A stretch of 62,900 nucleotides of DNA, taken from positions 1 through 62,900 of the forward strand of contig CAIZNI010000048.1 of NCBI GenBank assembly GCA_903934295.1. Reading direction: 5' to 3'. The translations under genes were made by a program, and so were the position numbers. Shown piece after piece: positions 43,236 to 53,439 of the stretch. The notes under the pieces were generated by a model. The model was not told where the DNA came from. It did not search any database and worked only from the letters and a program-made list of their open reading frames with translations. This DNA is from an uncultured beta proteobacterium (lineage in GTDB: Bacteria; Pseudomonadota; Gammaproteobacteria; Burkholderiales; Burkholderiaceae_E). Within the stretch, counting starts at the first letter, position 1. Every line of letters begins with the position of its first letter.

Positions 43236-44723
43236 ATGGGCAAAACCACCGGATTTCTCGAATTTCAGCGCCTCCAGGAGGCCGCCGAGGACAATCGCTC
43301 GCGGGTGCGGCACTACAAGGAGTTCGTGCTGCATCTGACGGACACCGAGGCTGCGCAGCAGGGCGCCCGCTGCATGGACTGCGGCATCCCGTTCTGCCAG
43401 ACCGGCTGTCCGGTGAACAACATCATTCCCGACTGGAATGACCTGGTCTTTCAGGGCGACTGGCAGAACGCGCTTGCGACCCTGCACTCGACCAACAACT
43501 TTCCCGAGTTCACCGGCCGCATCTGTCCGGCGCCCTGCGAGGCGGCCTGCACACTCAACATCAACAACGATGCGGTGGGCATCAAGTCGATCGAGCACGC
43601 CATCATCGACAAGGGCTGGGAGATGGGCTGGGTCGTTCCCCAGCCGGCCGCCACCCGCACCGGCAAGACGGTGGCGGTGGTGGGCTCCGGGCCGGCCGGC
43701 CTGGCCTGTGCCCAGCAGCTGGCGCGCGTTGGCCACTCGGTGACCGTCTTCGAGAAGAACGATCGCGTGGGCGGTCTGCTGCGGTATGGCATTCCCGATT
43801 TCAAGATGGAGAAAAGCCACATCGATCGCCGCGTCGAGCAGATGCAGGCCGAGGGGGTGATCTTTCGCACCGGGGTCTTCATCGGCGCCGATGACGGCAC
43901 GCCGGGCGTGGCGAACTGGTCCACCCAGCGCCTCTCGCCCGAGCAGCTGGCGGCCGAGTTCGATGCGGTGGTGCTGTCCGGTGGCGCCGAGTTGCCGCGT
44001 GACCTGCCGGTGCCGGGGCGTGAGCTGGCCGGTGTCCACTTCGCGATGGAGTTCCTGCCGCTGCAGAACAAGGTCGTCGCGGGCGACAAGGTCGTCGACC
44101 AGATCATGGCCACCGGCAAGCACGTGATCGTGATCGGCGGCGGCGACACCGGATCCGACTGTGTGGGCACCAGCAACCGCCATGGCGCGGCGTCGGTCAC
44201 GCAGTTCGAGCTGATGCCCCAGCCGCCGGAAACCGAGAACAAGTCGCTGACCTGGCCCTACTGGCCGGTCAAGATGCGCACCTCGTCTTCGCATGAAGAG
44301 GGCTGCGAGCGCGACTGGTCGGTGACCACCAAGCATTTCAAGGACGACGGCAAGGGCCACGTCAAGGCGCTGGTCGGCGCCCGGGTCGAGTGGACCCGTG
44401 ACGAGGCCACCGGCCAGATGCGCATGACGGAAGTGCCCGGCTCGGCGTTCGAGCTGCCGGCCGACCTGGTGCTGTTCGCGATGGGCTTCGTGTCGCCGAT
44501 CGCCACCGTGCTGGGTGCCTTTGGCGTCGAGCGCGATGCCCGCGGCAATGCCCGTGCCGACACCGAAGGCGAGCGCAGCTATGCCACCAACGTGCCCAAG
44601 GTGTTCGCCGCCGGCGACATGCGCCGTGGCCAGTCGCTGGTCGTCTGGGCGATCCGCGAGGGGCGGCAGTGCGCCCATTCGGTCGACACCTTCCTGATGG
44701 GTCGCTCGGACCTGCCGCTCTGA
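43236..44723 (+). CDS. gltD: Glutamate synthase small subunit
   Basis: 495 residues. N-terminal 4Fe-4S cysteines at 46, 49, 54 and 58 ([13 protein letters not shown]) and 97, 101 and 105 (CPAPCEAAC). FAD motif [14 protein letters not shown] and NADPH motif [14 protein letters not shown]. It feeds electrons from NADPH to GltB. It starts 63 bases after gltB and shares its transcript. Confidence 0.97.
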   Translation: MGKTTGFLEFQRLQEAAEDNRSRVRHYKEFVLHLTDTEAAQQGARCMDCGIPFCQTGCPVNNIIPDWNDLVFQGDWQNALATLHSTNNFPEFTGRICPAPCEAACTLNINNDAVGIKSIEHAIIDKGWEMGWVVPQPAATRTGKTVAVVGSGPAGLACAQQLARVGHSVTVFEKNDRVGGLLRYGIPDFKMEKSHIDRRVEQMQAEGVIFRTGVFIGADDGTPGVANWSTQRLSPEQLAAEFDAVVLSGGAELPRDLPVPGRELAGVHFAMEFLPLQNKVVAGDKVVDQIMATGKHVIVIGGGDTGSDCVGTSNRHGAASVTQFELMPQPPETENKSLTWPYWPVKMRTSSSHEEGCERDWSVTTKHFKDDGKGHVKALVGARVEWTRDEATGQMRMTEVPGSAFELPADLVLFAMGFVSPIATVLGAFGVERDARGNARADTEGERSYATNVPKVFAAGDMRRGQSLVVWAIREGRQCAHSVDTFLMGRSDLPL

Positions 44724-44873
44724 GGCAGCGGCGCTCTCGCCCGGCGGGCACTCGCCCCGTTCGCGCCCCGCTGGCGCCGGTTCGCGCCGTTCGCCGGTCG
44801 GTTTGTCGCCTTCACCGGCCGGCGGCGTCCCGAACCGCGAGACTTCGGTCTGTCCCTTGACCCGAGGCTTCGC

Positions 44874-45311
44874 ATGAATACCGATCTGTCGACCTTACCG
44901 GCACTGCCGGTCCTGATTCACCTGGCGGCGGCCTTGCTGGCGCTGACGCTGGGCACCTGGCAGATGCTGGCGCCGCGCGGCAGCCTGCGGCATCGCCGGG
45001 TGGGCTATCTGTGGGTGACCGCGATGGGGGTGACGGCGATCTCCTCGTTCTGGATCAAGGGTCACCTGGGATGGTCCTGGCTCGCCGGATTCAGCTGGAT
45101 CCACCTGCTGTCGGTCTGGATACTCGTGTCGCTGGCAATGGCGGTGATGCGAGCCCGTCAGCGTCAGATCAGCGCCCATCGCGGCTGGATGCGCGGGGCC
45201 TTCGGCGGGCTGGTCGGGGCGGGCGTGTTCGCCGCTCTCGATCCCGGTCGGGTGCTGGGCCACTGGCTGCTGACGACTGTTCCGGCATCACTGTCGATGC
45301 TGGCTCACTGA
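44874..45311 (+). CDS. DUF2306 family membrane protein
   Basis: 145 residues with four predicted membrane segments (for example [19 protein letters not shown] and [18 protein letters not shown]). Conserved features: HRRVGYLWV after the first helix and [13 protein letters not shown] after the third, typical of DUF2306. Function unknown. It is 10 bases upstream of the sensor kinase and may be its membrane partner or simply a neighbour. Confidence 0.7.
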   Translation: MNTDLSTLPALPVLIHLAAALLALTLGTWQMLAPRGSLRHRRVGYLWVTAMGVTAISSFWIKGHLGWSWLAGFSWIHLLSVWILVSLAMAVMRARQRQISAHRGWMRGAFGGLVGAGVFAALDPGRVLGHWLLTTVPASLSMLAH

Positions 45312-45321
45312 GGAACCGCGC

Positions 45322-46473
45322 ATGACCCCCGACCCGATGAGCCCTCGCCTGATGGTGAAGGTCTGGCGCTCTCTCGCGTCGGCCTGGCGCTGGCCCCACG
45401 ATGGCCCCGCCTGGGCGCCCTGGGTCTGGACGCTGCTGCTGAACACCGCGATCGCGCTGGCGATCACCCGATTCGCGGCGGGCGGCGGTGGGGGCCTGGC
45501 CTGGAATCTGGTCGTCAGCCAGTCGATCGGATTGTCGATCCATGCGCTGTTCCTGGGGCTCGGGAGGCTGCTGCACCTGGATCTGTTCACTCTGCCGCTG
45601 CGCCTGCGCCTGGGCTTCGTGGCGGCGGTGGTGCTGGCCGGCAGCTGGATCGGGTCCGGTCTTTCCATGCTGCTGCTGACCAGGGACCCCGATCGCGCGC
45701 TGGCGCTGCTGCAGCGCGCCTGGGGTGGGATGGTGCTGATTCCGCTGATATCGGCGGTGATCATCGTCGCGGTGCTGGCGGCAGCCAGCCGCCTGCGCGC
45801 CGGGCAACTGGCCGCCGAACGGGCGCGCAGCGAAACGATCCGCGCCGAGCGCGAGGCGATCGCCGCCCGGCTGGCGCTGCTCAATGCCCAGATCGAGCCG
45901 CATTTCCTCTACAACACGCTGGCTCATGTCCGGGTGCTGGCGGGCACCGACGCGCCGGCGGCGCAGCGCATGCTCGACTCCCTGATCGATTATCTTCGGG
46001 CATCGTCGCGCAACATGGTGCTGCCGCTGGTGACGCTGTCTCAGGAGCTGGAGTCGGTGCGCGGCTATCTGGCGGTGATGCAGCAGCGGCTGGGCGATCG
46101 CCTCACCGTGGTGTGGCGGGTTCCAGAGCAGGCGGGCGATCAGGTGGTGCCGCCGGCGGCGCTGCAGACGCTGGTCGAGAATGCGATCAAGCACGGCATC
46201 GAGCCGGCGGCCGCGGGTGGCGAGATCCGGATCGAGGCGATGCCCGGCGACGGGGGCTGGCTGATCGAGGTCAGCGATACCGGCGCCGGTTTCTCTTCCC
46301 CGCCCGCCACCCGGCCTGGCGCCGGGACATCGGACCGGGGCACCGGCCTGGCGAATCTGAGCGAGCGGCTGCGCCTGTCCATGGGCGGCCTGGCCGGGGT
46401 CGCCCTGGACCGCCTGACTGGCACCACCCGCGCGCGCCTGCAATTGGGCCCCGCCAACCGGACCGCGCCTTGA
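45322..46473 (+). CDS. LytS/AlgZ-type sensor histidine kinase
   Basis: 383 residues. Three or four N-terminal membrane helices (to about 155) with short loops, a coiled linker, then a His_kinase domain with His194 in NAQIEPHFLYNTLAHVR and an ATPase domain (LQTLVENAIKHGIEP, GTGLANLSERL). There is no separate sensor domain, so it probably senses through the membrane. The stop overlaps the response regulator start (TTGA). Confidence 0.92.
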   Translation: MTPDPMSPRLMVKVWRSLASAWRWPHDGPAWAPWVWTLLLNTAIALAITRFAAGGGGGLAWNLVVSQSIGLSIHALFLGLGRLLHLDLFTLPLRLRLGFVAAVVLAGSWIGSGLSMLLLTRDPDRALALLQRAWGGMVLIPLISAVIIVAVLAAASRLRAGQLAAERARSETIRAEREAIAARLALLNAQIEPHFLYNTLAHVRVLAGTDAPAAQRMLDSLIDYLRASSRNMVLPLVTLSQELESVRGYLAVMQQRLGDRLTVVWRVPEQAGDQVVPPAALQTLVENAIKHGIEPAAAGGEIRIEAMPGDGGWLIEVSDTGAGFSSPPATRPGAGTSDRGTGLANLSERLRLSMGGLAGVALDRLTGTTRARLQLGPANRTAP

Positions 46474-47309
46474 TTCGTGCCCTGATCGCCGAGGATGAGC
46501 CGCTGCTGGCGCGGGCACTGCGCGATCAGCTGGCGCTCGCCTGGCCCGAGCTGGTGATCGAGGCCATTGTCGATGACGGTGCGCAGGCGCTGGCCCGGAT
46601 CGGCCTGCTCGCTCCCGAGGTGGTTTTCCTCGACATCCGCATGCCCGGGGTCGGTGGCCTGGCGGTGGCGCAGGCGCTGGCCGGGGGGCAGGTGGCGATT
46701 GCCGGGCGTCCCGCCGGGTGGTCGCCGCTGGTGGTCTTCGTGACCGCCTACGACCAGTACGCGGTCGATGCCTTCGAGTCAGCCGCGGTCGATTACCTGC
46801 TCAAACCGGTGACCGAAGAGCGCCTTGCGCGCTGCGTGGCCCGGCTGCGTGACCGGCTGGCGGCGCGCGCGGCGTCCGCGCAAGACGCTGCCAGCGTGGA
46901 TCTCGCCGCGCTGGCGCGTGCGCTGCACACCCTGGCGGGGCAGACCGGTGCCCACGAGGTCGCGGCGCCGGCCCGCCTGCAGTTCATCCGGGCGAGCCTG
47001 GGTGATGTGGTGCGCCAGATCCCGGTCGACGAAATCCTGTACCTGGAAGCCAGCGACAAGTATGTGTCGGTGTTCACCCGCGATTCGAGCGCTCTGGTTC
47101 GCATGCCGCTGGCCGAACTGATGGCGGCGCTGGATCCGGCCAGCTTCGTCCAGATCCACCGCTCGACGGTGGTGCGGCTGGCCGCGATCGACACCATCCG
47201 GCGCGACATCGCCGGACGCCAGTTCGTGCATCTGCGCGAGCGTGTCGGCGGGCGTGAGGTGCGCCTGCCGGTCAGCCGCCAGCACGCGGGACAGTTCCGC
47301 GGCCTCTGA
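46470..47309 (+). CDS. LytTR family response regulator
   Basis: 279 residues. The TTG at 46470 overlaps the kinase TGA, giving MIRALIAEDEPLLARALRDQ; no better start is present. Receiver domain with Asp55 (VVFLDIRMPG) and the signal lysine in LLKPVT; LytTR DNA-binding domain at about 185-279 (VDEILYLEASDKYVSVFTRD, then IHRSTVVRLAAID). Regulators of this type in beta- and gamma-proteobacteria (AlgR) control pili, alginate or carbon uptake; targets here are unknown. Confidence 0.9.
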   Translation: MIRALIAEDEPLLARALRDQLALAWPELVIEAIVDDGAQALARIGLLAPEVVFLDIRMPGVGGLAVAQALAGGQVAIAGRPAGWSPLVVFVTAYDQYAVDAFESAAVDYLLKPVTEERLARCVARLRDRLAARAASAQDAASVDLAALARALHTLAGQTGAHEVAAPARLQFIRASLGDVVRQIPVDEILYLEASDKYVSVFTRDSSALVRMPLAELMAALDPASFVQIHRSTVVRLAAIDTIRRDIAGRQFVHLRERVGGREVRLPVSRQHAGQFRGL

Positions 47310-47321
47310 GACGGCAGCGGG

Positions 47322-47339
47322 GGCGGGCACAGGCCCGCC
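47322..47339. terminator. Hairpin between convergent regulator and GST genes
   Basis: Perfect 7-bp stem GGCGGGC/GCCCGCC with loop ACAG, 12 bases after the regulator stop and 12 before the GST stop. Serves as a likely two-way terminator. No T-run. Confidence 0.55.
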
Positions 47340-47351
47340 GGTCCGACGGGT

Positions 47352-47987
47352 TCAGACGATCGGGATCATCACCACCCGCCGATAGGCGGGACGCTCGCCG
47401 AGCCGCGCATACCAGCGCAGCAGGTTGGGCAGCACCACCGGCGTGGCGTCGGCCAGCGGCCAGGGCAGGTTCAGGAACCGGTAGCTGTGGATGCCCAGCG
47501 CGATGTCGGCCAGGGTGAACCGGTTGCCGCAGACCCAGGGCCGGTCGGCCAGTTGCGCGTCGACGATGGACAGCGCTTCGCCGGTCTTGACCGCACTGGC
47601 GCGGATCGCCGGCAGGTCGCGATCGGCGGGCGCGGTGCGGATCAGTCCCCAGAAGGCCGCGTGCAGCGCCGGCCCGAGCATCGAGGTGCTCCAGTCCATC
47701 CAGCGCTCGACATCGGCGCGAGCCTGGAAGTCGGTCGGGTAGAGGGTGTGGGCCGACTCTCGATTGGCCAGGTAGCGGCAGATGGCGTTCGATTCCCAGA
47801 GGGTGAAGTCGCCGTCCTGCAGGGTCGGCACCAGGCCGTTCGGGTTGAGTGCGCGGTAGGACGGCTCCCGGTTGCCGCCGAACGGACCGCCGATGTCGAT
47901 GCGTTCGTGCGCCAGGCCGATTTCGTCGAGCAGCCAGGTGACCTTCTGGACATTGGACGAGGTGGCGCGTCCCCAAATCTTCAGCAT
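47352..47987 (-). CDS. Glutathione S-transferase
   Basis: 211 residues. Thioredoxin-like N-domain (LKIWGRATSSNVQKVTWLLDE; Ser pair at about 10-11 as catalytic residue, NPNGLVPTL cis-Pro loop, ESNAICRYL) and a helical C-domain. Family of beta/theta-like bacterial GSTs. Substrate unknown. It is monocistronic and convergent with the regulator; apt starts 112 bases away in the opposite direction. Confidence 0.92.
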   Translation of the reverse strand: MLKIWGRATSSNVQKVTWLLDEIGLAHERIDIGGPFGGNREPSYRALNPNGLVPTLQDGDFTLWESNAICRYLANRESAHTLYPTDFQARADVERWMDWSTSMLGPALHAAFWGLIRTAPADRDLPAIRASAVKTGEALSIVDAQLADRPWVCGNRFTLADIALGIHSYRFLNLPWPLADATPVVLPNLLRWYARLGERPAYRRVVMIPIV

Positions 47988-48099
47988 GTTCTGTCTCCGG
48001 ATGGCGGGCCGCGCTCGCGGTGGCGGGTCGCGCTGATATGCTCGGGCTCGAGTCCGCCGCCGTCATGGCAGCGGCCCAGTATGCCGAGAATCGGACACC

Positions 48100-48639
48100 A
48101 TGCTCGACGCCGACTACATCAAACGACACATCCGCACCGTGCCCGACTGGCCGGAGCCGGGCGTGCAGTTTCGCGACATCACGCCGCTGCTGAGCAACCC
48201 GCGCACGCTGCGCGTGCTGATCGACCTGTTCGTCCACCGCTACATGGACAGCCGGCTCGATCTGGTCGCCGGGATCGATGCCCGGGGCTTCATCCTGGGC
48301 GCGATCGTCGCCTATGAGCTGAACCTGGGCTTCGTGCCGATCCGCAAGAAGGGCAAGCTGCCGTTCACCACGGTGGCCGAGGAATACGAGCTCGAATACG
48401 GCAATGCCACCGTCGAGCTGCACAGCGACGCCTGCAAGCCGGGCGACCGGGTGCTCCTGATCGACGACCTGATTGCCACCGGCGGCACCATGATGGCCGG
48501 CGCGCGGCTGATCGAGCGGCTGGGGGCGACGGTGGTCGAGGGTGCGGCGATCGTCGATCTCCCCGAACTGGGTGGCTCGCGCCGGCTGCGCGAATCGGGT
48601 CTGGCCCTGCACTGCCTGGTGCAGTTCGACGGCGTCTGA
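48100..48639 (+). CDS. apt: Adenine phosphoribosyltransferase
   Basis: 179 residues, [24 protein letters not shown] loop [17 protein letters not shown] and the adenine hood region ([11 protein letters not shown]) are typical. Makes AMP from adenine and PRPP in purine salvage. Starts a short + strand group with the S4 protein and a phosphatase. Confidence 0.96.
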   Translation: MLDADYIKRHIRTVPDWPEPGVQFRDITPLLSNPRTLRVLIDLFVHRYMDSRLDLVAGIDARGFILGAIVAYELNLGFVPIRKKGKLPFTTVAEEYELEYGNATVELHSDACKPGDRVLLIDDLIATGGTMMAGARLIERLGATVVEGAAIVDLPELGGSRRLRESGLALHCLVQFDGV

Positions 48640-48674
48640 ACCATGGGCGCCTCACCGCTGCCGGGTCGTGCGCC

Positions 48675-49058
48675 ATGAACGAGGTCCGTCTGGACAAGTG
48701 GCTGTGGGCCGCCCGTTTCTTCAAGACGCGCGGGCTCGCCCAGGAGGCCATCGACAGCGGCCGGGTGAGCGTGGGCGATGTCCGGGTGAAGCCGGCGCGG
48801 GCGGTGCATGTGGGCGATTCGATCACCCTGCGCACCGGCGAGACCCCCCGCACGGTGAAGGTGCTGGGGGTGTCGGGTGTGCGCGGTTCGGCACCGGTGG
48901 CGCAGGCGCTGTACGAGGAGACCGACGAGTCGGTGCGCCTGCGGGTGCAGGCGCAGGCCCGGCGCGCGCTGGCCCCGGAACCCGCCCTGGCCATCGACGG
49001 GGGCCGTCCGACCAAGCGCGAACGCCGCGCGATCGATCGCTGGCGCGATGCGGGCTGA
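48675..49058 (+). CDS. S4-domain RNA-binding protein, Hsp15 (HslR) type
   Basis: 127 residues. S4 domain at residues 1-70 (VRLDKWLWAARFFKTRGLAQ), then a basic C-terminal tail (RPTKRERRAIDRWRDA) that closely fits Hsp15. In E. coli Hsp15 recycles stalled 50S subunits carrying nascent chains. It lies 35 bases after apt. The stop precedes the phosphatase start by only a few bases. Confidence 0.9.
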   Translation: MNEVRLDKWLWAARFFKTRGLAQEAIDSGRVSVGDVRVKPARAVHVGDSITLRTGETPRTVKVLGVSGVRGSAPVAQALYEETDESVRLRVQAQARRALAPEPALAIDGGRPTKRERRAIDRWRDAG

Positions 49059-49068
49059 TCGGGGTCTG

Positions 49069-49668
49069 ATGCGGCCGTCGCGCCGGCAATGGCTGCTGGC
49101 CGCGCCCGCGTGGCTGGCCGCCACCGGCCTGCCGGATCCGGCGTCGGCCGCCGAGGTGCCGATGCTGCCGCTGGCCGAGGCGGCGACGCGGCTGGCCGCG
49201 GGTGGCCATGTGCTGATGATGCGCCATGCGCGCACCGTCGCGGGCGTGGGCGATCCGCCCGGCTATCGGCTGGACGACTGTTCGAGCCAGCGCAACCTGT
49301 CCGACGACGGACGCGAGCAGTCGCGCCGGATCGGCGCGGCGCTGCGGGGGGCAGGGGTGTCGATCGGCGAAGTGAGTTCCAGCGCCTGGTGCCGCTGCCG
49401 CGACACCGCGACGCTCGCCTTCGGCGCGCACCGGGTCTGGCAGCCGCTCAATTCCTTCTTCGATGGCCGGACCTCGCAGGCCGAGCACACCGCGCCGGTG
49501 CTCGCGCTGGTCCTCGCGCACCGTGCCCCCGCCCACCTGATGCTGGTGACCCACCAGGTGAACATCACCGCGGCCAGCGGCGTCTATCCCGCCCAGGGGC
49601 AGGTCGTGGCGCTGCGGGCCCGGGCCGGCGTGGCGACGGCGCTGTTCACTTTCGATCCGCTGTCCTGA
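49069..49668 (+). CDS. Histidine phosphatase family protein with Tat-type signal
   Basis: 199 residues from the ATG at 49069, eight bases after GGGG; an in-frame ATG at 49048 is a longer alternative overlapping the S4 gene. N-terminus has SRRQWLLAAPAWLAATGLP and an AxA cleavage site near ASAAEV, a twin-arginine signal, so export folded to the periplasm is likely. The catalytic core LMMRHART with a later acid pair and VTHQVN matches the branch-1 histidine phosphatase fold. Substrate unknown. Confidence 0.8.
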   Translation: MRPSRRQWLLAAPAWLAATGLPDPASAAEVPMLPLAEAATRLAAGGHVLMMRHARTVAGVGDPPGYRLDDCSSQRNLSDDGREQSRRIGAALRGAGVSIGEVSSSAWCRCRDTATLAFGAHRVWQPLNSFFDGRTSQAEHTAPVLALVLAHRAPAHLMLVTHQVNITAASGVYPAQGQVVALRARAGVATALFTFDPLS

Positions 49669-49720
49669 CGCCGGGGTGATCCCGGCGCACTGCCCGGCCG
49701 TCGGGCCTCGGGTCGGCGCG

Positions 49721-49786
49721 CCCTCAGCGTCCGCCCGCGCCCTCAGCGTCCGCCCGCGCCCTCAGCGTCCGCCCGCGCCCTCAGCG
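49721..49786. repeat. 19-bp tandem repeat, 3.5 copies, at the Nudix gene end
   Basis: Unit CCCTCAGCGTCCGCCCGCG starts at 49721, 49740, 49759 and, partly, 49778. The last copy covers the TGA of the minus-strand Nudix gene (49781-49783). It lies between convergent genes and may also act as a weak stop region. Confidence 0.9.
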
Positions 49787-50440
49787 CCAGGCGAAGCCGG
49801 GCTGCTCGTAGTGCGCCACCCTCGTCGCATTGCCGAGCAGGCAGACTTCGCGGAACTGGAAAAGAATTGCAGCGGTCGGCGCGGCGATCCAGTTGTCGCC
49901 CACCGGCATGCGCAGCACCGGCGCCCCGCCCTCGGCGCTGGGCTCCAGGATCGGCGCGTCGGCCCGCAGGAATTCGGTGACCGGAATCCGGTGGATCGAA
50001 TCGACCTCATCCGGGTTGGCGACCAGATCGCGGCGCGGACCGGCCCAGACCACGATCGGCGTCATGATGAAGCCCGACCGGGTGACGAAATCATCGAGTC
50101 GTCCCAGCACGCAGCTCTCGTCCAGATCGAGACCGACTTCCTCGCGCATCTCGCGCAGCGCGGTCTGCTGGGGCGTTTCGCCGGGATCGATGCGCCCGCC
50201 CGGCAGCGCCCACTGGCCGGGATGGCTGCGCAGCTTCGAGGAGCGCCGGGTCAGGATCAGCGCTGCGCCCTCGTGGGGCTGGGCATGGGTCGGCATTCCC
50301 GAGAGATCGGCGCCGTAGCGCGAATCGGTGACCGCGACCGCGACCGCGGCAGCCCGGCCACTGGCGGCCGCGGCGATGTCGACCGGGAAGTTGGCCAGGT
50401 GGGCGGTGATGGTCGCGCGCAGCGAGTCGTTGCAGTTCAT
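49781..50440 (-). CDS. Nudix hydrolase, CoA-pyrophosphatase-like
   Basis: 219 residues from the ATG at 50440. The Nudix box is GGRIDPGETPQQTALREMRE with EEVGLD. The preceding TRRSSKLRSHPGQWALPGG matches the CoA pyrophosphatase (NudL) subgroup, although the family can act on other nucleotides. It is divergent from the deacylase operon with a 197-base shared upstream region in which I see no clear promoter. Confidence 0.85.
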   Translation of the reverse strand: MNCNDSLRATITAHLANFPVDIAAAASGRAAAVAVAVTDSRYGADLSGMPTHAQPHEGAALILTRRSSKLRSHPGQWALPGGRIDPGETPQQTALREMREEVGLDLDESCVLGRLDDFVTRSGFIMTPIVVWAGPRRDLVANPDEVDSIHRIPVTEFLRADAPILEPSAEGGAPVLRMPVGDNWIAAPTAAILFQFREVCLLGNATRVAHYEQPGFAWR

Positions 50441-50637
50441 GGTGTCTCTCGGAAGGCTCGACCCATTGTCGGCCTGCACCGGGCGTGGCCGACGGGCCTC
50501 GTTCCGAAATCGGTCCGCACGCCCACCCGACGCGCGCGCGCCGGCGTGCGTCAGCCGGCAATGTGGCGAGCGGCGATCCGGCGGCCCGGCGCGGTGGGAA
50601 AATGAGCACCACCCCTGAAACCTGAAAGCGGCCCGCC

Positions 50638-52395
<1,758 letters not shown>

Positions 52396-52404
52396 GGGCC
52401 GACG

Positions 52405-53439
52405 GTGGTCGATCCTTCGGTGCCGCGCTGCTGCACCCCGGGCCCTGCCCGGGCGGGCGGCGGTGGGGTGGGTGACGCGCCGCCGGCGGCAGGGCCGGTG
52501 GCGATGGCGGGGCTGACGGCGTTCACGGAGCCGGCGGCGATCGCGGCGGCCGGACCCGCCGACCGGCCCGACCGCGTCCGCCTTCCCGGCGGGGTGTTCC
52601 GGATGGGCTGCGACCGCGACGAGGGCGAGCCGGGCGATGGCGAAGGCCCCTCGCGGTGGGTGAGCCTGTCGCCCTTCCAGATCGCCCGCACCGCCGTCAG
52701 CAACCGTGAATTCGCCCGTTTCGTCGCGGCCACCGGCCATGTCACCGTGGCCGAGGAGACCGGCGCCAGCTTCGTGTTCGCCGGCCTGCTGCCCGACGAT
52801 TTCGCGCCGACCCGCGGCGTGGCCGACGCGCCCTGGTGGCGCGAGGTTCCTGGCGCCTGCTGGCAGCGCCCCGAGGGCGCGGGATCGGACATCGCGTCGC
52901 GCCTGGATCACCCGGTCGTCCATGTGTCCTGGCATGACGCGAACGCCTATTGCGCCTGGGCCGGCGGCGGTCTGCCCACCGAGGCGCAGTGGGAGTACGC
53001 CGCGCGCGGCGGCCTGTCGGGCCGGCGCTATCCCTGGGGCGACGAACTCATGCCCGACGGCGAGCCGCGCTGCAACATCTGGCAGGGCCGTTTTCCGGGC
53101 CACAACAGCCGGGAGGACGGCTTCTACGGCACCGCGCCGGTCGATGCCTTCGCGCCCAACGGCCACGGGCTGCACAATGTGTGCGGCAATGTCTGGGAGT
53201 GGTGCGCCGACTGGTTCGGCGTCGAACCCGATCCGCTGCCGCCGGCCGATCCGACGGGCCCCGTCGCGGGCACGCGCCGGGTGATCCGCGGCGGCAGCTT
53301 CCTGTGCCATGAAAGTTACTGCTTCCGTTACCGGGTCGCGGCCCGCAGCGCGAATGATCCCCTGGCCACCGCCAGTCACCTGGGCTTTCGCTGCGCGGCC
53401 GCCGATCCGGCGTTCCCGAACCACCTGGAGATGCCATGA
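52405..53439 (+). CDS. Formylglycine-generating enzyme (SUMF1 type)
   Basis: 344 residues from a GTG at 52405 after GAGGG; a later ATG (52504) is possible. The FGE-sulfatase fold spans about residues 55-335 (LPGGVFRMGCD, NVCGNVWEWCADW). The catalytic pair is Cys301 and Cys306 (GGSFLCHESYC), as in copper-dependent FGE. It converts the sulfatase Cys to formylglycine. The stop overlaps the sulfatase start (ATGA), so substrate and activator are coupled. Confidence 0.93.
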   Translation: MVDPSVPRCCTPGPARAGGGGVGDAPPAAGPVAMAGLTAFTEPAAIAAAGPADRPDRVRLPGGVFRMGCDRDEGEPGDGEGPSRWVSLSPFQIARTAVSNREFARFVAATGHVTVAEETGASFVFAGLLPDDFAPTRGVADAPWWREVPGACWQRPEGAGSDIASRLDHPVVHVSWHDANAYCAWAGGGLPTEAQWEYAARGGLSGRRYPWGDELMPDGEPRCNIWQGRFPGHNSREDGFYGTAPVDAFAPNGHGLHNVCGNVWEWCADWFGVEPDPLPPADPTGPVAGTRRVIRGGSFLCHESYCFRYRVAARSANDPLATASHLGFRCAAADPAFPNHLEMP

